Source: Rhizorhabdus sp. (GTDB lineage: Bacteria > Pseudomonadota > Alphaproteobacteria > Sphingomonadales > Sphingomonadaceae). Taken from it: DNA of 5,446 bases. Both the position numbers and the translations under genes were made by a program. The stretch covers positions 1 to 5,446 of the forward strand of contig SCUQ01000564.1 in the NCBI GenBank assembly GCA_004297635.1. The letters are read 5' to 3'. Below are positions 1-5,446 of the stretch, piece after piece; positions within the stretch are counted from its first letter, which is position 1, and each line of letters opens with the position of its first letter. The notes beneath the pieces are model-generated. The model made no database searches, was not told the DNA's origin, and was given only the letters and a program-made list of their open reading frames with translations.

Positions 1-1149
1 TGGTCGCCGGGCTATCCCCTGCTGTTCGTCATGAGCGCGCCGATATTGCTCGCGACGTTCCGGCTCGGCCAGTTCGGTACCAAAATCTCGCTGATCATCG
101 TCGCCATGATCGGCATGGTCTGCACCATGTCGGGCTATGGCCCGATCGCTGCGATGATCCCGGATCGGGGCAACCAAGCGCTGTTCGTCCAATTCTATCT
201 GGGCGTGATGCTGCTCTCCACCCTGCCGGTAGCCGCCGACCTCAACGCACGCCGCGCGCTCGCCCGGCGCCTGGTGGAGAGCGAGGCGAGCCTCCGGCTG
301 CTGGCTTCCGAATCCGCCGATGCTCTCGTCCGCCTGGACGAACGTGGCTGCTGCATCCAGTCGTCCGGTGCGACCACCATGCTGCTGGGCATAGAAACGC
401 GCGAGCTTGTCGGCAGCGCCTTTCCGGAACTGGTGGACGCGCGCGATGCCCCGGCGGTCCGGGATGCGCTCGAGGAGGCGTTGCGACAGCCCGGCACGGT
501 CGCCTATTGCGAGTTCCGCCCGCGCGACCGCGACGACGACTGGCTTGAATGCACCCTGCGCGCGCTCGTCGACCAGGAAGGCCATGTATACGGCGCGATC
601 GGCGCGATCCGCGACATTACGATCCGCAAGGAGCGCGAGGTGAGTCTGGTGCTCGCCGCATCGAGCGACAGCCTTACCGGCGCGCTCAACCATGCCGCCT
701 TCATGGCCCATCTCGATCGCACGCTGGCGCACCTGACATCGACCCATCTCGCGTTGATCATGGTCGACGTCGATCATTTCAAGCGGGTCAACGATCGCTA
801 TGGGCATCTCGCTGGGGATCGCGTGCTGGTGGAACTCCACGCCCGCCTCCGGGCGCTTCTGCGCGACCATGACGTCATCGGGCGCCTTGGTGGCGACGAA
901 CTGGCGATCCTGCTGGACGGCACTGCGGAGGAGCTGGCAATCTCGATTGCCGAGGCGATCCGTATCGCCGTGTCCGACAGGCCGATCCTCATCGGCGACG
1001 AAGAGAAACCCCTGGCGGTCTCGATCAGCTGCGGGGTGGCGCAGGCCTATCCCGGCATCTGCCGGGAGGAACTGATGCGCAAGGCCGACGAGGCGCTTTA
1101 CCGGGCCAAGGGCGGCGGCCGCGACCGGGTGGTGATCAGCGCCGAATAG
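1..1149 (+). CDS. Membrane-bound diguanylate cyclase, MASE1-like/PAS/GGDEF (5' end outside window)
   Basis: Partial gene: the frame is open from base 1, and the first in-window ATG (base 31) lies inside a hydrophobic region typical of the end of a MASE1-type membrane sensor, so the true start is upstream. Residues below count from that ATG. Two membrane segments lie near 19-34 and 50-69, followed by a linker helix, a PAS domain (about 84-200, ending in the usual RDIT motif) and a GGDEF domain (about 208-370). The GGDEF domain condenses two GTP into c-di-GMP at the cytoplasmic face. Key residues are present: DSLTGALN opening, D246 (metal), N254 and D263 (guanine contacts by analogy with PleD), and the signature loop G287-G-D-E-L291. 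The loop has Leu in place of the final Phe, but the acidic metal and catalytic positions are intact. R278-x-x-D281, five residues before the signature, is a product-inhibition I-site. No EAL or HD-GYP domain follows, so it should only synthesise c-di-GMP. The signal sensed is unknown. Confidence 0.93.
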   Translation, partial: WSPGYPLLFVMSAPILLATFRLGQFGTKISLIIVAMIGMVCTMSGYGPIAAMIPDRGNQALFVQFYLGVMLLSTLPVAADLNARRALARRLVESEASLRLLASESADALVRLDERGCCIQSSGATTMLLGIETRELVGSAFPELVDARDAPAVRDALEEALRQPGTVAYCEFRPRDRDDDWLECTLRALVDQEGHVYGAIGAIRDITIRKEREVSLVLAASSDSLTGALNHAAFMAHLDRTLAHLTSTHLALIMVDVDHFKRVNDRYGHLAGDRVLVELHARLRALLRDHDVIGRLGGDELAILLDGTAEELAISIAEAIRIAVSDRPILIGDEEKPLAVSISCGVAQAYPGICREELMRKADEALYRAKGGGRDRVVISAE

Positions 1150-1154
1150 GCAGG

Positions 1155-1784
1155 TCAGTTGCTCAGCACGACCACCTGGGTCGGTACCTTGCCGGCATTG
1201 CCCAGCGCGATCCGATAGGCCGCCGCGCGCGGCGGAGACCAGCGGCAGAGCGGGTAATAGGCGCTCGACCGATCGTCGCAGACCATCCGCCCCCGACCAT
1301 CGGCGACACTGAGGTGGAGATCGGCATCGCCATCGCCGATCGCCGACACGAGCACGGTTTCCGCGCCACGCGCACGCACCGTCCAGCCGATCCGTTCCCC
1401 CGCCGGCAGCAGCCGCCTGAACTGGAGCGGCCCGCTGCCCCAGCTGCCGCCGATGATGCCCTTGGGCCGCGCGGCCGCGATGGCGGCGGCATCGGCGGCG
1501 ATCGCGGCATCCGCCGGCGCCATCAGCTTCGCCTCCTCGATCAGTGACAGCACGACGGGCGAGCGATCGGGCAGGCTTTCGCGGGCGACAAGTTGCCCAT
1601 CGCGTATCTCACCCTCCCGCAATCCGCTCGCCGCGACGATACGCGCAGCGACCAGCATGGTGCGGGCATCGCCGGCCCGCCGCGCATATTCAGCCAGCTT
1701 GAGGCCGAGCGCGGCATCGTCGACCGGCGACGGACCGGCAGCACCGATCAGCAACAGGGCGGCAAGGATGGGCCAGCGTGACAT
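1155..1784 (-). CDS. Uncharacterised exported protein with PPC-like C-terminal domain
   Basis: I do not recognise this 209-residue protein as a named gene. It begins with a short signal peptide (hydrophobic core about residues 5-16, small residues near 14-17), so it is probably periplasmic or outer-membrane associated. Residues about 22-107 are alanine-rich and look helical, possibly a short TPR-like repeat region. Residues about 118-207 look like a beta-sandwich: the DGDADLHLSV stretch followed by DGRGRMVCDD resembles the bacterial pre-peptidase C-terminal (PPC) fold, which is usually an accessory domain on secreted proteins. C169 and C180 could form a disulfide. No protease catalytic domain is present. 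The ATG at 1784 gives a complete signal peptide but has no good Shine-Dalgarno sequence. The gene converges on the diguanylate cyclase (5-bp gap) and diverges from the two-component operon. The coding call is supported by the signal peptide and fold pattern, which the overlapping plus-strand frames lack. The PPC assignment is inference. Confidence 0.8.
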   Translation of the reverse strand: MSRWPILAALLLIGAAGPSPVDDAALGLKLAEYARRAGDARTMLVAARIVAASGLREGEIRDGQLVARESLPDRSPVVLSLIEEAKLMAPADAAIAADAAAIAAARPKGIIGGSWGSGPLQFRRLLPAGERIGWTVRARGAETVLVSAIGDGDADLHLSVADGRGRMVCDDRSSAYYPLCRWSPPRAAAYRIALGNAGKVPTQVVVLSN

Positions 1785-1895
1785 GGCGTCGGTCTATTAT
1801 GGAGCGGACCGCCGCGCCAGCATCCAGCGCCTGAATTTATCTGACGCGCCCGGCGCCCGCCTTTCCTTTCTCCGGCACATCGGCATGATGATGAT
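1785..1895. promoter_or_regulatory. Divergent intergenic region, probable promoters for both sides
   Basis: This 111-bp gap lies between the start of the minus-strand exported protein and the start of the response regulator gene, so promoters for both transcripts are expected here or just inside the genes. On the minus strand a CATAAT element (complement of 1796-1801) matches a -10 box at five of six positions, but it lies only 11 bases from the start codon and I see no convincing -35. Two short direct repeats with 7-bp period are visible (CCAGC at 1817 and 1824; GCGCCC at 1846 and 1853). OmpR-family sites usually repeat every 10-11 bp, so these are weak operator candidates. No strong Shine-Dalgarno sequence precedes either start codon. 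Confidence 0.35.
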
Positions 1896-2684
1896 ATGGG
1901 GCAAGAAGACGATACGATCGAACACAGCTTCCGCCGGCTGTTCCTGGGCCGGTCGGCGCTGATCCTTGAGGATGAGGCCGAAGTCGCCGAACTGATCGCC
2001 GCTGCGCTGGAGCGGGCGGGTTTCGGCCGGGTCGACGTGGTCGGCAATGGCCGCGACGCGGTCGAGCGGGCCGGCGCCGATCCGTTCGACATCCTGATTC
2101 TCGATCGTCAGACACCCGAACTGGACGGCCTCGGCGCGCTCGGCCGGATCCGCGCCGAGGGCGGCCGATCGAGCCGGGCACCGGCGCTGTTCCTGACCGC
2201 GCTCGGATCCGAGCGGCACAGGGTCGAGGGGCTGGCGGCCGGCGGCGACGACTATGCGGTCAAGCCGCTGTCGGAAATCGAACTGCTCGCCCGGCTCGCC
2301 GCGCTGCTGCGGCGGCGTGAATGGGACAGTACCTCCCCCAGGGATACCGCGCTCGCCTGTGGGCCGTTGCGCATCGATATCGGCGCGATGACGGCCAGCC
2401 TCTGTGGCCATATGCTCGACCTGACGGCGCGCGAATTCTCCATCCTGTCGCTGCTCGCGCGCAATATCGGCCTGCCGGTGACGCGATCGATGCTGTGGTC
2501 GGTCTGCTGGTCGACCTATAATTTCGTACCCGCCAACTTCGCGAACACGATCGACGTCCATGTCTCGCGCCTGCGGCGCAAGCTCGAGGCGTCGGGGAGC
2601 GAACTGCCCGCCAGCCTCAACCCGCTGATCGTCGCGGTGCGCAGCCAGGGGCTGATGCTACGCCGGCTGGACGGTGCCGGTTGA
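1896..2684 (+). CDS. OmpR/PhoB-family response regulator
   Basis: Complete 262-residue two-component regulator. The receiver domain spans about residues 19-138: acidic pair E25/D26, phospho-acceptor D70 (in ILILDRQTPELDG), switch T101, and K123 in the Y-A-V-K-P motif are all present, so it should be phosphorylated by a kinase. The winged-helix DNA-binding domain spans about 155-257, with the LTAREFSILSLLA helix and the recognition-helix stretch TIDVHVSRLRRKLE (residues 218-231). The terminal hairpin reads VRSQGLML instead of the usual VRGxGYxL. The ATG at 1896 leaves about 19 residues before the first receiver strand, a slightly long lead; no later ATG, GTG or TTG occurs in frame before the receiver, and there is no clear Shine-Dalgarno sequence. 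The stop codon overlaps the TTG start of the adjacent kinase, its presumed partner. Targets cannot be read from sequence; autoregulation through the upstream intergenic region is plausible. Confidence 0.95.
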   Translation: MGQEDDTIEHSFRRLFLGRSALILEDEAEVAELIAAALERAGFGRVDVVGNGRDAVERAGADPFDILILDRQTPELDGLGALGRIRAEGGRSSRAPALFLTALGSERHRVEGLAAGGDDYAVKPLSEIELLARLAALLRRREWDSTSPRDTALACGPLRIDIGAMTASLCGHMLDLTAREFSILSLLARNIGLPVTRSMLWSVCWSTYNFVPANFANTIDVHVSRLRRKLEASGSELPASLNPLIVAVRSQGLMLRRLDGAG

Positions 2685-4042
2685 AGCCGCTTCTCCTTCC
2701 CGCCAAGACCGCGCTGCTGCTTGCTTTCTTTTCGGTACTGGCGCTGCTCCTCAGCCTCGCCGGGCTGGCGATGGTCGATCGCGACGCCCGCCGCATCGCC
2801 GCCGCCGAAGCCGCACAGCGCGATTATGAAGCGCTCGACGAGAAGCTGCCGGGGGTGATCGGCGACCCGGCGGCGATGCCGCTGGTCGCCGCCGCGATCG
2901 GCGAGATCGGCCAATATGCTGGGCGGACCGGCCAGCCGCGTGTCGCTCTGTTCCGCGACGCCACGGGCGCGGTGCGCGGCAGCTGGCAGGTCTGGCCCCG
3001 GCGTATCATGCCCTGGCGGGACGGTCTGGTGATCGGCAGCGCGCCCGATGGCAGCGATGTGATCGGGATCGAACGCCCCCTGCCGGGGAACGCCAGGCTG
3101 CTGATCGCCCGGCCGGTGAGATCGGCGAGCGCATTGCGCCGCTCGCTCGGTCTGTGGGGCGGCGGCATCGTGCTGCTGCTGCTCGGCCTGTCGCTGGCCA
3201 CGGCGCTGATCGTCGGCGGCCAGACGGCGGCGCGCATCCGCCGGCTCAACCGTCTGTGCGACCGGGTCGGCGATGGCGATGTGACGGTACGCATCACCGA
3301 TCTTGGCCCGCCTGATGAGATCGGCATCCTCGCGCGGCATATGAACGGCATGCTCGGCGAGCTCGAACGCCGCATCCATGGGCTGCGCGCGGCATCCGAT
3401 CATATCGCCCATGACCTGCGTACCCCGCTCGCCCGCGTCCGTGCGCGGCTGTCGGCGATGGAAAGCGCCGCCGATCCCGAGATCGCGACGCAGGCCGCCC
3501 GCGCCGCGGGCGAGCTGGACCGGCTGATGGCGGCCTTCAACGCGCTCCTCGACCTGCGCGAGATCGAGTCCGACGTCAGTGCACCGCCAGCGCTGTTCGA
3601 TATCGGCGTCGCCGTCGACGATGCGATCGAGCTCTATGAAGCGGTCGCCGAAGACGAGAAGCAGGTTCGCATCAGCCGGGAGATCGCCGCCAGCCGGTTC
3701 AGCGGCGACCGCGAGCTCATCATCCGCGCACTCGCAAATCTGATCGAGAATGCCGTGAAGGTCTCCCCTGCCGGTGGGGTGATCCATGTCTCGGCATCCG
3801 CGGCCCGCAAGGACGGCGAGGCCGCGCTGCAGCTCAGCGTTTCTGACGAAGGCCCCGGCTTCCCGGAGCAGGATGCCGCCACCGACATGCGCTCCACTTT
3901 GGGGGGCCACGGTCTCGGTCTGATCATCGTCCGCGCCATCGCCGAGCGCCATCGCGGCGAGGTGCGGGTCGAGCGGCTCGGCCCCGGCGCGCGGGTCACG
4001 CTGTTGCTCCGCACCCCCCGCCTGCTCGTCGCCTATGAATGA
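2681..4042 (+). CDS. Membrane sensor histidine kinase (HAMP, HisKA, HATPase_c)
   Basis: Complete 453-residue kinase, presumed to phosphorylate the regulator encoded just upstream. TTG start: it shares the TTGA overlap with the regulator's stop, and starting there is needed to include the first membrane helix. Domains in order: TM1 about 9-31; periplasmic sensor about 32-157 of no recognised family; TM2 about 158-180; HAMP about 181-233; dimerisation/phosphoacceptor domain with H244 in HDLRTPL; ATPase domain about 335-445 with N box (NLIENAVK, N357), G1 box (DEGPGFP, D389) and G2 box (GGHGLGL, 408-414). The stretch between G1 and G2 is about a dozen residues, shorter than in most kinases, and no F box is visible, so the ATP lid appears reduced. 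The other catalytic motifs are intact and it is probably active. The periplasmic domain has Asp/Arg-rich loops but no metal-ligand cluster that would reveal the signal. Its stop overlaps the next gene's start (ATGA). Confidence 0.95.
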   Translation: MKPLLLPAKTALLLAFFSVLALLLSLAGLAMVDRDARRIAAAEAAQRDYEALDEKLPGVIGDPAAMPLVAAAIGEIGQYAGRTGQPRVALFRDATGAVRGSWQVWPRRIMPWRDGLVIGSAPDGSDVIGIERPLPGNARLLIARPVRSASALRRSLGLWGGGIVLLLLGLSLATALIVGGQTAARIRRLNRLCDRVGDGDVTVRITDLGPPDEIGILARHMNGMLGELERRIHGLRAASDHIAHDLRTPLARVRARLSAMESAADPEIATQAARAAGELDRLMAAFNALLDLREIESDVSAPPALFDIGVAVDDAIELYEAVAEDEKQVRISREIAASRFSGDRELIIRALANLIENAVKVSPAGGVIHVSASAARKDGEAALQLSVSDEGPGFPEQDAATDMRSTLGGHGLGLIIVRAIAERHRGEVRVERLGPGARVTLLLRTPRLLVAYE

Positions 4043-4728
4043 GCGGACGGCTTGCGGTCCACCGGGCCGCCGGCATAGCCTGTGGCATGACCGGCAAGCC
4101 TGACCGCCCCCTGATGCTCATCGGCGCCGTATGGCTGGCGGGGCTGCTGCTATCGGGCTGGTCGCCCCATGATCGCGCCACCTGGTGGATGGAGGTGGCT
4201 CCGGTACTGATCGCCTGGCCGATATTGTTCGCGATCCGCCGCCGCTTCGCCTTCACGCCGCTCGCCCTCATGCTGATCGGATTCCATGGTCTCGTCCTGA
4301 TGCTGGGCGGTGCCTACAGCTATGCGCGGGTTCCCATAGGCTTCACCGTGCAGGACTGGCTGGGCCTCGCCCGCAATCCCTATGACCGTTTCGGCCATCT
4401 GATGCAGGGCTTCGTGCCTGCGATCGTGATACGGGAGATATTCGTCCGCCGCGCGCTGCTGCGCGTGCGATCGATGCTGGCGCCCATCGTCCTGCTGATC
4501 TGCCTCTCCATCAGCGCACTCTACGAACTGATCGAATTTGCGGCAGCGGTGGCTCTAGGCCAGGGCGCGGATGCGTTTCTTGGTACCCAGGGCGATCCTT
4601 GGGATACGCAATGGGACATGCTGATGTGCCTGACCGGGGCTGCGCTGTCGCTTCTTGCGCTAAGCCGTTGGCATGACGGGATGTGCGCCCATAGTTCGTT
4701 TATCGGGCGTTCAGCTTCAGCCGATTAG
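4039..4728 (+). CDS. yjdF: DUF2238 / YjdF-family inner membrane protein
   Basis: Polytopic inner membrane protein of 229 residues resembling the Escherichia coli YjdF (DUF2238) family; molecular function unknown. It is not related to the Bacillus YjdF linked to a riboswitch. About six hydrophobic segments are visible: near 24-41, 51-66, 72-92, 118-135, 146-172 and 193-209. Conserved family-type motifs are present: RRRF near 67, GAYSYARVPIG near 91-101, VQDWLGLARNPYDRFGH (104-120), QGFVP (123-127), YELIEF (162-167) and DAFLGTQGDPWDTQWDM (178-194). The many conserved polar and acidic residues beside membrane helices suggest a binding or catalytic site, which is inference. The start at 4039 overlaps the kinase stop (ATGA), indicating translational coupling and one operon with the two-component pair. 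An in-frame ATG at 4087 would remove a 16-residue non-hydrophobic lead and could be the real start; neither has a clear Shine-Dalgarno sequence. The polar C-terminal tail after about 210 is probably lineage-specific. Confidence 0.88.
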   Translation: MSGRLAVHRAAGIACGMTGKPDRPLMLIGAVWLAGLLLSGWSPHDRATWWMEVAPVLIAWPILFAIRRRFAFTPLALMLIGFHGLVLMLGGAYSYARVPIGFTVQDWLGLARNPYDRFGHLMQGFVPAIVIREIFVRRALLRVRSMLAPIVLLICLSISALYELIEFAAAVALGQGADAFLGTQGDPWDTQWDMLMCLTGAALSLLALSRWHDGMCAHSSFIGRSASAD

Positions 4729-4754
4729 ATTTCGGCGCTCTCGACTTCACCCAT

Positions 4755-4759
4755 GGAGG
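4755..4759 (+). promoter_or_regulatory. Shine-Dalgarno site for the exported Pro/Thr-tailed protein
   Basis: GGAGG lies seven bases before the ATG at 4767. It is the clearest ribosome binding site in the window and fixes the start of the 4767-5399 gene. The ATG embedded near it (4753) is not a start for any supported gene. The surrounding 38-bp gap after the YjdF-family gene shows no terminator hairpin, so transcription may read through from the operon, though a promoter inside the end of that gene cannot be excluded. Confidence 0.8.
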
Positions 4760-4766
4760 CACAACC

Positions 4767-5399
4767 ATGCGTTTCGTTCGGACCGCCATGATCGCAACAG
4801 TCGCCTCGGCCGCCATCGCGGGCGCCGCGCTGGCCGCAGGCAACGATGCGAAGATGATGCTGGTCGCACTGCCCGACGGCTCGGTGCAGCATATCCGCTA
4901 TCAGGGCGACGTCGCCCCCCAGATCATCGTCCTGCCCGCCGCGCAGCCCGTCGGCCTGTTCGACGCCGCCTTCGGGCCGGGCTCGCCCTTCGCCGAGATC
5001 GAGCGCATATCCGCCGTGATGGACGCCCAGGCGGCAGCGATGATGCGTCAGGCCGGTGCCATGCAGGCGCAGGCCCCGACTCCCGGCCGGGAAGGCCAGG
5101 GAATCATCATGACCAACGCCCAGGGCGAACCGGTTGGCGTGATGCGCTACAGCTATGTCTCGACCACGACGACGGCCGACGGCTGCACCCAGACGATCAG
5201 CTACAGCTCGGATGGCGCCACCACCCAGCAGCCCAAGGTCGTCAAGACGAGCTCGGGAAGCTGTGGCACCGCTGCCGCGCCGCAGGCGAGGCCGACGACC
5301 CCGGTGAAGAGTATCCCCACGGCAAAGCCCACCCCAAAGGTCACGCCGGTCAGCGCCCCAAGGCCGCTCCCCGAATTTACGCCATCGCCCACGATCTGA
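4767..5399 (+). CDS. Small exported protein with Pro/Thr-rich C-terminal tail
   Basis: Unrecognised 210-residue protein. It has a textbook signal peptide: basic start (MRFVR), hydrophobic core about 7-20, and an A-L-A site at 21-23, so it is exported to the periplasm or beyond. The mature N-terminal part (about 29-58) has a strand pattern containing LPDGSVQHIRYQGDVAPQIIVLP. A Met/Ala/Gln-rich probable helix (about 75-105) follows, then a second short strand region (about 112-155) with two cysteines, C140 and C156, that could pair. Residues about 160-210 are low-complexity, rich in Pro, Thr, Lys and Ser, and probably disordered; such tails are common in envelope linkers. The GGAGG ribosome site seven bases upstream decides the start. 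It lies 38 bp after the YjdF-family gene in the same direction, so co-transcription is possible but not shown. A probable terminator follows. No function can be assigned; similar small proteins seem familiar from sphingomonads, but that is recollection rather than a search. Confidence 0.85.
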   Translation: MRFVRTAMIATVASAAIAGAALAAGNDAKMMLVALPDGSVQHIRYQGDVAPQIIVLPAAQPVGLFDAAFGPGSPFAEIERISAVMDAQAAAMMRQAGAMQAQAPTPGREGQGIIMTNAQGEPVGVMRYSYVSTTTTADGCTQTISYSSDGATTQQPKVVKTSSGSCGTAAAPQARPTTPVKSIPTAKPTPKVTPVSAPRPLPEFTPSPTI

Positions 5400-5423
5400 G
5401 CGTTCGAGACAGGAGAGGATGAG

Positions 5424-5446
5424 GGGCCGGGGGCAACCTCCGGCCC
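5424..5446 (+). terminator. Probable rho-independent terminator hairpin (cut by window end)
   Basis: A 10-bp stem is formed by 5424-5433 and 5437-5446 with a CAA loop; all pairs are Watson-Crick except one G-T. It lies 24 bases after the stop of the exported-protein gene. The expected T-tract would fall beyond the last base of the window, so intrinsic termination cannot be confirmed. Being nearly palindromic, it could also serve a convergent gene on the other side. Confidence 0.65.

Noticed and set aside
1138..1160. Bidirectional terminator between the convergent genes
   Set aside because: The gap is only five bases, and I see no convincing inverted repeat or T/A tract around it.
1817..1858. 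Short 7-bp-period direct repeats in the intergenic region as operator sites
   Set aside because: They are only 5-6 bases long and GC-rich, so chance is likely, and the period does not match the usual 10-11 bp of OmpR-family sites.
1453..1962. 169-codon plus-strand frame crossing the minus-strand exported gene and the intergenic region
   Set aside because: It runs into the start of the response regulator in another frame and shows only Ala/Ser/Arg-rich sequence, while the minus-strand frame has a signal peptide and an ordered domain pattern. The tandem ATGs at 1885-1893 belong to this frame, not to the regulator's.
1797..2561. 254-codon open frame on the minus strand opposite the response regulator
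   Set aside because: Same phase relation as the frame opposite the kinase, so it is an expected by-product of GC-rich third positions. It shows no recognisable domain and would cross the divergent intergenic region.
2516..3952. 478-codon open frame on the minus strand opposite the histidine kinase
   Set aside because: Its first codon position pairs with the third position of the kinase codons, which are almost always G or C, so stop codons (all starting with T) are rarely formed. The translation is low-complexity and rich in Arg, Asp, Gln and His with no domain, while the plus strand carries every kinase motif.
4673..5422. 249-codon plus-strand frame overlapping the exported-protein gene
   Set aside because: Its first codon position falls on the third position of the real gene's codons. 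The translation is Arg-rich without motifs, whereas the 4767 frame has a Shine-Dalgarno sequence and a signal peptide.
5411..5446. Possible start of another gene: AGGAG at 5411 with ATG at 5419
   Set aside because: The spacing is only three bases, and the following bases form a strong terminator-like hairpin. Too little sequence remains to judge a coding region.

Overview
The window is GC-rich and densely coded. It has strong G/C preference at third codon positions and Ala/Arg-rich proteins, with no tRNA, rRNA, CRISPR array or mobile element that I can see. Codon style, the type of two-component system and the small alanine-rich envelope proteins suggest an alphaproteobacterium, most likely a sphingomonad (Sphingomonadaceae). 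That placement is an impression from protein style, not a phylogenetic result.

Layout: (1) bases 1-1149, plus strand, hold the 3' part of a membrane-bound diguanylate cyclase (end of a MASE1-like membrane domain, then PAS, then GGDEF); its start lies before the window. (2) Five bases after its stop, a convergent minus-strand gene (1155-1784) encodes an unrecognised exported protein whose C-terminal half resembles a PPC-type beta-sandwich. (3) A 111-bp divergent intergenic region (1785-1895) separates it from a plus-strand operon. (4) The operon (1896-4728) encodes an OmpR-family response regulator, a membrane histidine kinase and a YjdF/DUF2238-type inner membrane protein; each junction is a 4-base stop/start overlap (TTGA, then ATGA). 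(5) After a 38-bp gap, a gene with a clear Shine-Dalgarno sequence (4767-5399) encodes a small exported protein with a Pro/Thr-rich tail. (6) The window ends in a strong GC hairpin, probably a transcription terminator whose T-tract would lie outside the window.

Working picture: the kinase senses something at the periplasmic face and phosphorylates the regulator at D70. Tight coupling makes the YjdF-like protein the best candidate for a dedicated partner or output of this system. The cyclase is a separate signalling unit that makes c-di-GMP. Nothing here clearly shows a new defence or mobile system. The most interesting points are the two-component/DUF2238 operon, the kinase's unusually short ATP lid, and two uncharacterised exported proteins beside the signalling genes.
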